Part shown: piece after piece, positions 1 to 12,900 of the stretch
How positions within the stretch are numbered: the first letter of the stretch is position 1
Layout of the letters: every line of letters begins with the position of its first letter
Assembly (NCBI GenBank): GCA_947044365.1
Contig: OX345636.1
Coordinates: 22,105,466 to 22,169,465, forward strand
Direction: 5' to 3'
Origin: Petrosia ficiformis
Taxonomy: Eukaryota > Porifera > Demospongiae > Haplosclerida > Petrosiidae
DNA length: 64,000 bases
Notes under the pieces: generated by a model
What the model saw: only the letters and a program-made list of their open reading frames with translations
The model's database searches: none
Told to the model about the DNA's origin: nothing
Made by a program: the position numbers and the translations under genes

Positions 1-360
1 TAAGTATGTGTAAGCATGTAGGACTTCCTCTATTGTTAAAGTATTGTTAAAGTATTGTTAAAGTACACTGTGCTTTACACACTAAAACGGCTGCACACCA
101 TAGGTGTGCCAAAAATAATGGTGTGCTATGCCCACTTGAGTGTGACAATCACACCAGATACTTGCACACATAAAGCATGAGTGTGTGTAACACACAAATT
201 AAATTATTAATTTTGCACTAAATTTGCAGGGTGTTACTCAAGAACGGAACTGTAACCAGCTGTAACTGGCAGTAAGTGGCAGATAGAATAAAAAGAAAAA
301 GTTTTAAGAGACCATACTGTTTAATTAATATTAAATATTTTTATGACTCCATAGTCCATA
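1..360. other. Non-coding left edge with short direct repeats
   Basis: No gene is visible. Near positions 33-65 an 11-bp word containing TATTGTTAAAG is repeated three times in tandem. From about 85 to 190 there are several short complementary words (for example GGTGTGC and GCACACC) that could form small hairpins. The rest is AT-rich and unremarkable. Confidence 0.5.
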
Positions 361-379
361 ACAATTATCATCATTATCT

Positions 380-905
380 ATTGTCATTCTGATATTTGTC
401 ATTACCTATGGTGATGTCAGTCTGATATGTTGGGCTTTGTCATTAGTGATTACCTGATATGCTGGACTTTGTCATTACTTATGGTGATGTCAGTCTGATA
501 TGTTGGGCTTTGTCATTACTTTTGGGCTTTGTTATTACTTACGGTGATGTCAGTCTGACATGTTGGGCTTTGTCATTATTTACAGTGATGTCAATCTGAT
601 ATGTTGGGCTTTGTTATTACTTACAGTGATGTCAATCTGATATGTTGGGCTTTGTTATTACTTACGGTGATGTCAGTCTGACATGTTGGGCTTTGTCATT
701 ATTTACAGTGATGTCAATCTGATATGTTGGGCTTTGTTATTACTTACAGTGATGTCAATCTGATATGTTGGGCTTTGTTATTACTTACGGTGATGTCAGT
801 CTGATATGTTGGGCTTTGTCAATACTTACGGTGATGTCAGTCTGATATGTTGGGCTTTGTCAATACATACGATGATGTCAGTCTGATATGTTGGGCTTTG
901 TCATT
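380..905. repeat. 41-bp satellite array with 123-bp higher-order repeat
   Basis: The word GTGATGTCA recurs at 544, 585, 626 and 667, giving an exact 41-bp period. Each unit carries TGATATGTTGGGCTTTGT. Sequence variants (TCAGTCTGACATG versus TCAATCTGATATG) recur every third unit: the block starting at 544 is repeated at 667 and its first unit is closely matched at 790. This is a 123-bp higher-order repeat made of three 41-bp monomers. The array ends near 905, where unique AT-rich sequence begins. Confidence 0.9.
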
Positions 906-1349
906 ACAGCACACCATCAATTCTTGTCACAATATCACAGGCCGTGATCAATTGATTTAATAAAACAAAGTGTATCAGTACAATAATCAGATGACATTAT
1001 CAACTAATTGATACTTTAATGGTACATAAAAGCAATTTGATCTCTCATAGACAGAAAGAGTGGTATGATCATGAATGTCTGATTGCTTAATTATACAAAA
1101 ATCATGTTCATGACTAACTAAGAATGCAAATGGTGTTCAAATGAAATTGTGGACAAAGCTTGATAAACAAGAAAAAACTCATCTGTGTTAAAAACAATTA
1201 TATCATGAATAACCCCAAAGTGAAGAAGAAGATCCATGTCCACAACAATGACAACACCCTTTTTGTAAACAGTCCCATTGATTTTAACCCATGTTAACCT
1301 ATTTAAATGACCATTATTTTTTTATAATTTCAAAAGAAACACGAATCAA

Positions 1350-2260
1350 GTTCCACAAATACTTATAATGGCAATCATTCACAATTTTTTACTGACCACA
1401 AACCTCTGATGCACCTGCTGAGTGAATCTAGAGCAATACTTCCAATTCAATGGCATTCACCAGAATTCAGAGGTGGGCACTTGCAACTTCTTAACACCGA
1501 ATATTAGGGCTAGAGCTCCCTTGTCAAGTCGGAATAGTGTTTTTCAGTGGGTGAAAGTGATCTGGATGCAAACGCAATGGGTTGCTCAGTCCCATTTTTC
1601 TATGATGTGAAAGGACAGCTCCGACTCCGTATGGTGACGCATCACAAAAGAGGGCGAGATCATTGTCAAAATTGTAAACTAGGTGAATTCAACAGCTTTG
1701 GAGAGAAAAAGGCATTTAGTTGTTCAGACCCACAGAACCAATTGGATTTCTTTTGTAACGGGTTGTAGACGGGTGGCAAAACAGTAGAGAGGTTAGGGAG
1801 GAATTTGCTATAGTAGTTCAGCAATTCCACAAATGATTTGAGTTCTGTCACGTTTTGTGGTTGTGGTGCATTTAGGATAGCCTTAACTTTCTCTTCAGTC
1901 AGCCGTATACCATCCTTGGAGATTGTGTGTCCTAAGTACTGCTCTTCTTGGGCAAAGAACATGCACTTAGACGTACCCTTGCTTTTTCTAACCTCTTCAG
2001 CACTGCTTCGAGGGTGCAGGCATGTTCATCATTCATTATCCCGTCAGCAGGATGAAATCTAGGTATATGCACACAGACCTTGCAGCAGGCCGAGCAATGC
2101 CAAAAGGCAGTGTATTGTAGCAATATAACCCTCAGTGAGTGTTGATAGTGGTATACTGTTTTCCAGTGTGACCTGTAGGTATGCATGGGATAAATCAAGT
2201 TTAGTAAATGTCTGTCCATCTGTTAGGATATAAATCTTCAATACTTGGGAAGGGGTAAGA
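1350..2260 (-). mobile_element. Decayed Ty3/Gypsy retrotransposon pol remnant, internally inverted
   Basis: On the minus strand from about 2240 down to about 1492 the translation follows a Ty3/Gypsy reverse transcriptase and the start of RNase H. A palm segment FTKLDLSHAYLQ is followed by a box reading YLDF where YxDD is expected, then YLGHTISKDGIRLTEEKV, a thumb region, and the RNase H start LFCDASPYGVGAVLSH and ALALIFGVKK. Several frame changes break it. The next RNase H segment (FTDHKPLMHLLSESRA, then IQRWALATS in another frame) lies at about 1350-1490 but on the plus strand, so part of the element is inverted. No LTRs or open pol frame were found, so it is inactive. Confidence 0.85.
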
Positions 2261-2518
2261 ATCCAGCTTAATTAGAGACCTTGTTGACTGTCACCTTATA
2301 TTATATTGGTTCTGTTTGAATATGCGGATATATTCAAATATAATTATTATTGTCTTGTATTATTCATGTTCTACTCAGTATGTCTAGTCTGTATGTCTTT
2401 AATTTGGCCCTGATCATGTAAAATCCACTTCCTGTATGTCCCTATTTATTTTGATAATAATTCTGATCTGTCAATTTATTATAGGTCAATGTACTATTAC
2501 TATTACTTTGAAAATCAG

Positions 2519-2612
2519 TAGATTACTATTACTATTACTGCCTATGTTGATGTTACTATTACTGCCTATGTTGATGTTACTATTACTGCCTATGTTGATG
2601 TTACTGTTATGG
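2519..2612. repeat. 24-bp minisatellite, three copies
   Basis: CCTATGTTGATGTTACTATT occurs at 2541 and 2565 and in variant form at 2589, an exact 24-bp period. ATT/ACT-rich sequence precedes it. The repetitive leucine/methionine-rich ORF across it is an artefact. Confidence 0.85.
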
Positions 2613-2879
2613 ATTACTGTAGCATTGAGGTTTCTCTTTTAAACTAAATGACCATTGCATTTAGTGGTAAGTGTGAACCTTTCTGGCCAGAAAACTTTCC
2701 CTCCAACACTAAAAAGTCTCTCAACTAGCCCTACTATACATGAACATATTAATATTACTTGATTTCAAGTCATAAAATATATTACTTTAGCCCCTCCCCA
2801 CCCCCCACTTTTGTAACCATACACATTGTCACATTGTCACATCTTTGTCAGCTCCTTCACTTTGAACATGCTGCCTCTG

Positions 2880-4640
2880 CCCCTTCATTGGAACTCCAGC
2901 TAATCAATTCTAGATGGAATTCTAACTTTAGAACTCTCGACAATCAATTGTGGATGGAGTTTCAATAGGTGGAACTCCATCTACAAGTGATTACAGGGAG
3001 TTTTCAGAACCTCTGATAATCAATCGTGGATGGAGTTGCGACATCCAGAACTGTGGAGTTCCATACGTTAGAACTCTATCTAGAATTGCATTTACGGAAA
3101 TTGCAGCTCCATCCATAATTGATTACAAGGACATGGGTTTCAAAGGTTCAAACTCCATTCTGGATGGAGTTCTACACTTTAGAACTCTCGACAATCAATT
3201 GTGGATGGAGTTCCAGCATTCAGAACTGTATCTAATCGATTCTAGATGGAGTTCCAACCTTCAAGCTCCCGTTGGAACTTCATCTAGCCAATTTTAGATG
3301 GAGTTCCAATGGGTGGAACTCCATCCAAGTGATTATAGGGAATTTTCAGAACCCCTGATAATGAATTGTGGATGGAGTTGCAACATCCAGAACTGTGGAG
3401 TTCCATATGTTAGAACTCTATAGAATTGCATTTATGAAGATTGCAACTCCATCCATAATTGATTATAAGTACATGGGTTTCAAAGGTTCAAACTTCATGA
3501 CAATTGATTCTAGATGGAGTTCTACACTATAGAACTCCCAACAATCAATTGTGGATGGAGTTCCAGCATCTAGAACTGATTCTAGATGGAGTTCCAACCT
3601 TCAAACTCCCTTTGAAACTTCATCTAGCCACTTGTAGATGGAGTTCCGAACGTCATCCACAAGTGATTATAGGGATTTGTCAGAACCCCCGATAGTCAAT
3701 TGTGGATGGAGTTGCAACATCTAGAACTGTGGAATTCCATATGTTAGAACTCTATCTAGAATTGATTAGATGCATTTACAACTCCATCCATAATTGATTA
3801 CAAGTACATGGGTTTCAAAGGTTCAAACTTCATGACAATTGATTCTAGATGGAGTTCTCTACACTATAGAACTCCCGACAATCAATTGTGGATGGAGTTG
3901 CAACATCTAGAACTGATTCTAAATGGAGTTCCAACCTTCAAACTCCCTTTGGAACTTCATCTAGCCAATTGTAGATGGAATTCCAATGGGTCGAACTCCA
4001 TCCACAAGTGATTATAGGGAGTTTCAGAACCCCTGATAATCAATTGTGGATGAAGTTGAAACATCCAGAACTGTGGAGTTCCATACGTTAGAACTCTATC
4101 TAGAATTGATTGGACTTACGGAGATTGCAACTCCATCCATAATTGATTACAAGTACATGGGTTTCAAAGGTTCAAACTCCATGACAATTAATTCTAGATG
4201 GAGTTCTACACTATAGAACTCCCGACAATCTATTGTGGATGGAGTTCCAGCATCCAGAACTGTATCTAATTGATTCTAGATGGAGTTCCAACCTTCAAAC
4301 TCCCTTTGAAACTTCATCTAGCCACTTGTAGATGGAGTTCCGAACTTCATTTGCAAGTGATTATAGGGAGTTGTCAGAACCTCCGATAGTCAATTGTGGA
4401 TGGAGTTGCAACATCTAGAACTGTGAAGTTCCATACGTTAGATCTCTATCTAGCATTGATTAGATGCATTTACAGAAATTACAACTCCATTACAAGGACA
4501 TGGGTTCAAACTCGATGCCAATTCCGAAGGTCAAAACTCCCTCTGGAATTGATTAAAAGGCATCTATAATCAATGGAGTTTACTCTATCTAGTCAATTCT
4601 ATATGGTGTTCTAGACTTCTGAACTCCCTAAAATTAATGG
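2880..4640. repeat. About 340-bp tandem array rich in self-complementary GATGGAGTTC / GAACTCCATC words
   Basis: The landmark around GATTACAAGKACATGGGTTT recurs at about 3121, 3461, 3796 and 4145, with a degraded copy near 4490. The spacing is 335-349 bp, so about five diverged units are present. Within each unit GATGGAGTTC and its reverse complement GAACTCCATC, plus CAATTGTGGATGGAGTT and AACTCCATCCATAATTG, alternate in both orientations. A single strand could therefore fold into many hairpins. There are no convincing long coding frames; the short ORFs translate the repeat. Confidence 0.85.
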
Positions 4641-4746
4641 TGGATTGTGTCATAGATCTAGTCCACATCTAGACAACAGCACATACATCACCAGTGTCTA
4701 TTAACAAAAACAGTGCCAGCTTGCAGCTGAAGCATTGACTCTGTCT

Positions 4747-5336
4747 TTAAGGTGGTGCTAGGGAGTGGGCGGATGCGACTCCAATCAGTTTCAAAATAGA
4801 TTATATAATATGACTCTGATCATCTTTATATTTGTCTGTAAGCGAGAGAGTGTTGGAAAAATCTCCATTTTTGCAATCGCAATAAGTACAAAACCAAGAA
4901 AGCCACGCCCACCAATCATGGCGTGCACCAAGTACAATGCATTTTGAGAAAACAAATAGAGCCGTTTTCTGAAAATTCATTTTACTTTTATAGTTACAAG
5001 AGGCTGAAGAAAGCTGAATTCTGTAGCTTTTCAGTGAAACCATAAAATTTACCTTTCTAGGCACTATCAAACTCAGATCTTTCTCAGAGAGCAACTACAG
5101 TTACCCTGCCAGGGTTTACCACCCACCGCCCCCTCCACCACCCATACGTAGGGTGTGTTTAGCTTTGTTTCTGAAAATAAACTATCAGTGAAAACATTTA
5201 GGCCCAATAATTATACCCCCAGGTGGGTGTTGCTTCCAAAAGATACAGAGTTGAACCACATTGTATGCAGCAAGAAGCTGGCAAGACTAGACACTGATTG
5301 GAGTTTCATCTACCCCTCCCCCTAGTACAACCTTAA
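4747..5336. mobile_element. TTAA-flanked inverted-repeat element (non-autonomous DNA transposon)
   Basis: TTAA at 4747-4750 is followed by GGTGGTGCTAGGGAG and GCGACTCCAATCAG. At the other end an imperfect inverted copy (CTGATTGGAGTTTCATC, then CCCCCTAGTACAACC) is followed by TTAA at 5333-5336. The arms are about 40 bp and imperfect, and the body is about 582 bp. A duplicated TTAA fits piggyBac, or a TAA/TTA duplication as in PIF/Harbinger. No transposase remnant was recognised inside. Confidence 0.65.
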
Positions 5337-6954
5337 ACAGATTTAATATTCACCAGTTTAGTTTTTTGTTTAGCTGCTGTTCAGTTTTTTTGTGCATGCA
5401 CAAAAGATTCATGCTATTTAGTAACCCTTAGGCTTTGCCCTTGGGATCTAAATTGCATAAATCCCTCCCAAACACCTTGTTGCCAATTAGTACAATTGAC
5501 TTCTCCATTTGGAAGTCCAATAGAAGTAATAGAGGTGTCCCCATATTTCTATCAAGCCTGACATCACAATCATCAAAAACTTTGAAATCATCTCCCAATC
5601 CAATGCCAATGCTGAAAGCAGTAAGCATTTCTTACAAAACGTTCCCTTGTGATAGATTAGTATGAAGAATAATTAACATGTACAGGCCATTTGTTGAGTT
5701 TCCAGTATATGTTTTGGTAACTCAATTGGAAATTTGTTGAATTCGCATTGAAGCTGGCAACAATTGTTTAATTGAAGTTCGGGCAATTCATCGTATAATT
5801 ACATCATCTCCATACTTTTTTTAGTAATTCCAATGATCCTTTCAGCTAGTAGTTTTTTGGTGATTACATGGTCAATGCAATGCATATCTACATTAAATTC
5901 CATATTTAGTAGTGCTCTTTCTTGGTATACACAATGGATGGCAAATTCACTCAGATTGGTTCTTTTGCTTATTTTGCAAAAACAGATGCTCCATTAACTA
6001 CTTGACTGGCTGTTTTGGCCATAAACTAATCTCTTTAGTACAAACTTTAGTTCAGAAACCACTTGCTTGATTGATGGTATAAAAATGTGTTTTTTTGACA
6101 TACATTAAATTACAATAAATGTACACATGAACACCTACATGTGATCTAATTTCTAAAGGAAATGAATAACTAAAACATGGTGTGTGTTTGTAAACAGAAA
6201 CCAATGTGTTGCTTTTGTTGGGGGGTGACAGTTGCTTAGGATAGACACTACTTTAGCCTCCACCCAATGATTTTAAAAGGGTGTTATGCCTATATGTAAT
6301 AGACAGGGTGATGCTATGGAAATGATGTCAAAACAATGCAATATTGGGAAGTCCAGTTAGTAAACACTTGAAACTGGACCTTTATGTGTAAACTGTATAC
6401 TAATTACTGCCTACAAGTAAGTTGTTGGATGTAAACTCCTGCAGTACATCAAAGGTTACTGTGGCCCTAAAGAACATGAAGTAATGGATTTTACACAAAC
6501 TACTTGTTGCTACAATAGTCAACATGTTCTAACATTGAAATGGTGTCATTACCCTATATAGTACACTCACTATAATTAAATATGACCACTAACAGCCAGT
6601 CATGAGGGAGTTGGGTACAATCACTCAAATCAGACAAAGTAGTGCAATTCCAATACTTCAAGCCATGAGAATAATTATAGTGTCTCCTAATCCCAACATG
6701 CAGTGAATGTAATGATTAATTTATAGTGATTATAATAAAAATACACATGTACATACATGTCCATTATTCACAAAATTAAAGTTAAATTATAATTATAACT
6801 TGCATACTACAACAATTAATGTAATTGTCTTGAAAAAAAAAAAAGAATTGGTACACAAAATATCAATGTTCTTGTAATAATCAATACTGTGAGATACATG
6901 TACTTATATTATAGCCTCTAAAATAACAAAACAACCATTAACTTCTTGTGATGA
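5337..6954. other. Intergenic / TNIP 3' flank, no gene seen
   Basis: This is AT-rich sequence with no recognised gene. At about 5407-5460 it holds a stretch (GATTCATGCTATTTAG followed by a GGCTTTGCCCTTGGGAT stretch) resembling the palindromic element at 42362-42421. Overlapping open frames on both strands at about 5430-5665 match nothing I recognise and probably belong to that repeat. The 3' untranslated region of the TNIP-like gene should lie just below 6955 on the minus strand; I could not pick a polyadenylation signal. Confidence 0.5.
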
Positions 6955-9900
6955 TTATAAAGAGATGTTTTGTAATGTCGAAAAGTTTAATTCAGGATGG
7001 GTAATACTGGTATCAGAATGACGTCTAAATTTATCTAAACTAACATGGCCATGTCTTTGGTATTGTAATTTGTCATCAGTACTCCCATACATACCAAAGT
7101 TTGGTGGTACATGTATCTGATGGCTGTAAGGTGTATGCATCAAAGATTTTGATGGTGAGAACAGGTCTCTATCACATTGTGTTTGACGAGGTTGTGATAC
7201 ACTATAATTGGTGTCAAGATCATTAACTGTGGAGTAACTTGAGTCTTCTTCACTTCCCAATTCACGACTGAATAATTGTAATCCACCAATACGATGAATT
7301 TGGGGAGATACACTTCTCAGGCTACTTGTAGAAGGTTCACAGCTTTCTTGCTTACTTATACCAGTATTCTGTGAAAATGTAGAACCATGATTCGTACTTT
7401 GGATATCATTTAGAGGTATTTGATCATTATAACGAGAGGTTGTATTATAAACGGGAGGAGTTCTAAGAGGAGGTGTTGTTGGAGGCTGTGTGTCGCTCAT
7501 GTGTGTTTGATATCCAAGAGAAGGTCTGCGAGTATACTGGGAATTTGCATTCCCACTTCCTGATTGTTGGACTGTAGACATTCTAGGGGAAGCAGGAGGT
7601 GTAGATGTACTTCCACTGACTTGATGGGTTGAGAACATGGTTTGACGATCATTCTCAACAAAAGGGTCTAAAGGTGGAAGTGGCTGGTTAGGATAACGAG
7701 GTACATAACCCTACACAACATGAAGTATCATGTAATAGGAGGCACCAATAAAGAAAATGGATGCAATAGTGACAAAATGCATCTAAGCATGTAATACAGC
7801 ATATACTGCATATTGAATGAACAACCAAAAAACACATGATCTGACAAAATCATTGCACTTATCACAGCTAAGCTTAAGCTTGTAATGTGGATACAAAAAG
7901 ACCTGTTACAACAATCATGATTAGGCTTGCAAGATATGTAATCACAGCACTTATAAAATAAACAACAAATGTGACTGACAATCACTGTTTATTGACTAGA
8001 GACTACATGTATGATGTCGATCTATACTCATAAACATTGTTCTTGTAAAAATGTGTACCTGACTCTCAAGATGTTTTCTGTACTTCTCATCTTCTTCTTT
8101 CTGTTTCAGTCGAAGTTGTTGACCAAGCCGTACTGCTTCAGTCTTGAATCGTGCAAGTTCACTACTTAATCTGTCAATCTAAATGGCAAAAAATTATTAT
8201 AACTTTGATATAATACAGATTAGGGCTCGAATTGACTTCAATTATTGAGACAAACTGTGTAGCTACATGTGTAGGTACAATATGTACATGTACATTGCAC
8301 ATGTAAATTAGTGTTGTTTTAGTTAACTATAACTATAACTAAAACCTCTTTTAGTAGGCATTTGGACTTTTAGTTAACTAAACTATAAATAAATTACAAG
8401 TCTATTGTAATACATGTAACTATAACTAACTAAATTGAAAATTACCCAATAATTGCCGCTTTTAGTTGGTTAACTAAAACTAAAACCCTTTTAGTAAGCC
8501 TAAATTTGTTTTAGTTAATTATTATAACTAACATTGTGATAAACTAGGCATACTATGTATAACTATAGCTAAAAGTGGACATTACTGTCAAACTAAAACA
8601 ACACTAATGTAAATTTTATGGTAGGAAAAAAATACACTTGCATGTACATGTACATGTATGTTTAAAATCCAATGAATACTTTAAACAGTGTAATATCCAT
8701 GGTTGGAAAAGAATTACAAGAGAGAATAAGACAATAGTAGCTTTGCTAGTAATTATGAATGGTGTGTAACACTCACTTGAATTTTAAAAGAAGCAATTTC
8801 TGCTTCGTGACGAAGTTTCTGTGTGTCTTTTTCGTATCGCAATCTCTCTTTGTCTCTTTTTTCAGCCTCAAAATCCTCCTAATGATATAGGTAAAATTAT
8901 ACATGTATGGAGTTTTGCAACAATAATTATATGGATGTATTATTATACACAGACACACAAACAATGCTAGTAACCCTCTGCTCCACATAGGTTAATTATT
9001 ACAGGGGTAATTAGTTATTGGTTATACAATTCCCATTAGGGCTGAGCGATATTGGTATTATCATATTACATTAGATAATTGGCCAAAATATCATGATAAC
9101 TATATATTTATTATAACACACACAATTCCATGTACACATGCTTTTTATTACAATAAATAGCAAAGCTAAAAGCAATGTTTTGTATTTATTATTTTCATTA
9201 TTTTGAATACAACAGGTGTGGTTCAATTTAAAATCTCGCTATTCTGATGATCTACAAGCAATCTGAGATGATAAATACACTGATTTATTTAATGTCAACA
9301 CCCATGTTCATGGAAAACTGAAAGCTGGAGAACAAATTTGTAAGTGATGTTGTCGGCTTTATTGATCAAACACAGACTCATAACTTATCATCGCTCAGCC
9401 CTAGTTCCTATTCTGTTTATTTACTGTATAGCACACCAAAAACTAGACACATACAGTCATTGCATTTAGCTAGCTATATTAATCAAATGGGGTTGTATAT
9501 CAATAAATACTCTTTTATTACAAAGCACAGATTACACAACATCCAGTATACACAGCTGAATTTGATGATTCTCATAAATGTTAAATATTTTCAACCCAAA
9601 GAGTTAAGCTACATGTAGTTAATCTCATTGTGAAGACCAATTTCATGGTAAGTTTAACTAAAAGATTTTCGATAATACTATGTCTTTTCAAGGGGCATGC
9701 TTTAAACAATGATTCTATATGTGTACATGTATATTACATAATGCAATTGAAATAATCACCTTATAGGCCTGGAGTTGTGTGGTCAGTAATGCATTTTGCT
9801 CTTTTAGTTCAGCCTGGAGACCGACATTGTTCACACAAGGAGGAGATAATGGAGGATTAGAGGATTGAAAATCTTTATATTTAGCAGAGACAGACTTGAG

Positions 9901-12900
9901 TTGTGACAGAATTTCACTGTACTGACGTTTCTGATGGTCATACTTTGCACGAAGATCTACATTACAGTATATTGTATATTTATATAAATATACATTACCT
10001 TTAGTGAACATGCTCACACCAACTTAGAAAAAAATGAAAGATATGAGCACAACTACATGTACTTTTGAACATAACTATAGGAATACAAACCCCATAAATG
10101 TACATTAGGCTTATATTTTAGCCCTGGGTGATAACGATGATAAATAGATAAATAGCAATAATTAGCAGTTAGCCTGTTACCATGACAGCAATAATTTTTG
10201 CTATTGATATTAATGCACATGCACACAACAAAACTTATTACCAGAAAATGTCAGTATGCAGACAATCTGATGTAATAACTAATATACATGTACAGATGCC
10301 TAACTAACAACCAGATACCACACATTCATTATATTTACAAGTTCCTTTATCATTAGTAATACAGAAGATGGAAAATTGTTAAAGATTTGATTTTACTTAT
10401 AGAATGGGTATCTGCATGAAAACAAGTGGCCATATACAGTGTACATGTATGTGTATCATTTATCATGATAATTAGAACATTATCCTAACACTGCTTTTTT
10501 CATTATCAGTTTTATAAGTCACAAGCACTTCCTTATGCTTACATGCTAAATTAAAAGTAAATCTTAAATTTCAAGATCACTAATCATCACATACCACTAA
10601 ATTTTGTTGCTAATCTGTCTTTCTCAGCTTCTATGTCTTTCATTCTATCTACAATGGCTTGTTTTTCCATCTTCAAACGGGCGATCAGTGTTTGGTTTTC
10701 CCTTTGAGTTAACTGAGCATCAGCACGATACTGATGATGCTTTTGCTTGAGTTCTTTGTATTCTTCATCCCACTGATGGTTTATGTACAGCAGCTGTAAT
10801 TTGTGTAGAAGGCAAGATAAATGACATAAATAGTTAAATATACAAATGTAGATGTTTTCCATTTAGAATTTCAAGTCTGCATTAATTGTATCATACATTT
10901 AGCAAAAGAGATTGTACATGTACATGTATATGCATTCCTTCCCAGATAGAAATATTGTATGTCAGCCGTAAATAAAAAAATGCATAAAGCAACCTTTTCC
11001 AACATAGTCAAATGTATATATACATGTACATGTATATAACAGGTTTTCTTTCAGAAAATATCACAAGGGAGATGGGTGGAACAGAACAGAGAGAAAGATG
11101 GAGTGTGAGGGGGTGACACTAAATACATGTATATACTATAAAGTGACATTACATATACAAATAATCAAATACATGTAGATAGTACTCCTGCATAACGAGA
11201 AACACATGTACATGTACTATTAGAAAAATATCATCCACTCTACATTAAAATACACATAATTATGAAATTCAGTATTGCGGTCATAACATACAATAGTTTC
11301 ACTATAAAGTAGATAATAATTTTGAAATTTACCAGCAGTACATGTATATCAACAGTTGATACAATAGTGCTTATGATTATCATTACACGCTACACATGTA
11401 CAGTGTATACATGTACATGTACACGTATATATATTCCAGTACATTATGTACACATTTTATACACAATTAATAGAAGTAATAAAAGTGAATGTTTGCACAA
11501 TGTACTTTATTATCAGTAAACAACTTTATTACAATTACTACAGTCAATACTTAGAAAATGTAGTAGTATATTGAGCAAAATCTCCCTACACTAAAATCTC
11601 CTGACTTGACATGTACATGTACATGATAAGGGCTCACTTTAATCTATATCATTTTACAGTACACATAATGGTATATGTAATAAGGAAGTTAACACAACAC
11701 ATAGTGATGATTAAATAATATACATGTACTCTGTCATGAGGAAGTTGCAAGGGGAGTTCTCTATGTTATCACAGAGTACACACACACAATTATACATGAG
11801 ATTGTAAAACAATTATATCCATAGATATACATGTATACATAAACAAGCATGACTGAGTCACAAATATACATGATATCACATCCCCAATTCCACTCATAAC
11901 CAGATTATAACCCAAATTACAATATACAGCAACAGGGTATTATTATTGCATGAGAGAGTAGTAAGGTAGTATTCTCTATGTAGGGATGACTAAGGGTTTT
12001 TGATTTGATAATTTTCTGAAAATAGGACTTTCCAATGTAGAAATGGATTCCACATACCAGTAATTCATTACTCCAGTCTTTGGAAGCTTACCATTTCCAA
12101 ATAACAAAAAACTTGCATCTTGCATATGCTGTCACATATAAATGTACACATATAACTCAAAAATTATAGCTGTGATCAACTACATGTACATGTACATAGG
12201 TTCACAAACAAACAATTGACCAAATATACTTATAAAACTACATCATAATTATAGTGTACATGTTTTACTAATTCAGTCTGTAAAAAAATTCTTGAAAACA
12301 GACATTAAAGATTCTGAAGGAGATGTAGATATGACAAATGTATAAAAAGTTAAGAAGCATAGCAGCGACGACACAATTATTGAAGACAAATATGATTTCC
12401 ATTATTCTACATTCTACAGGTAAATAGTGCTGCAATTACACTTTGGAATTGATATTTATCTTCAGTAATCATATTATCCTTGCCTTGTTTCATACATTTG
12501 TTATCCCTACATGGCTACATCTCCATCAAATATGAAGAAATTTGTAAATTCTAGTTTGTACTACAAACTACTCAACTCTCATGTAGTACAGTATTCATAG
12601 TGAAAAGGCCCATTGTATAACTTACTATACATGTACAATGTAATTTGATTCATTGCTGCATCCATATTACTACAGGAATTCTTATAACAAGGACAATTGC
12701 ATACTAGTATTTATATACTACTTCTATGGCCAAAAGGGCTATCCCGCTTTAAGCATGAGTAACCAGTTCAATGTATATTTATTCATGTACATGTACTTGT
12801 GTTACATTAGTTATGCATGTACATGGGGACTCATATAATATGTGTGAAACCTGAAAACAAAAACAAATTTAACAAATGTAATAATAATTAATAATAATTT

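Noticed and set aside
2436..2642. Leucine/methionine repeat ORF
   Set aside because: It translates the 24-bp minisatellite; there is no splice or promoter support.
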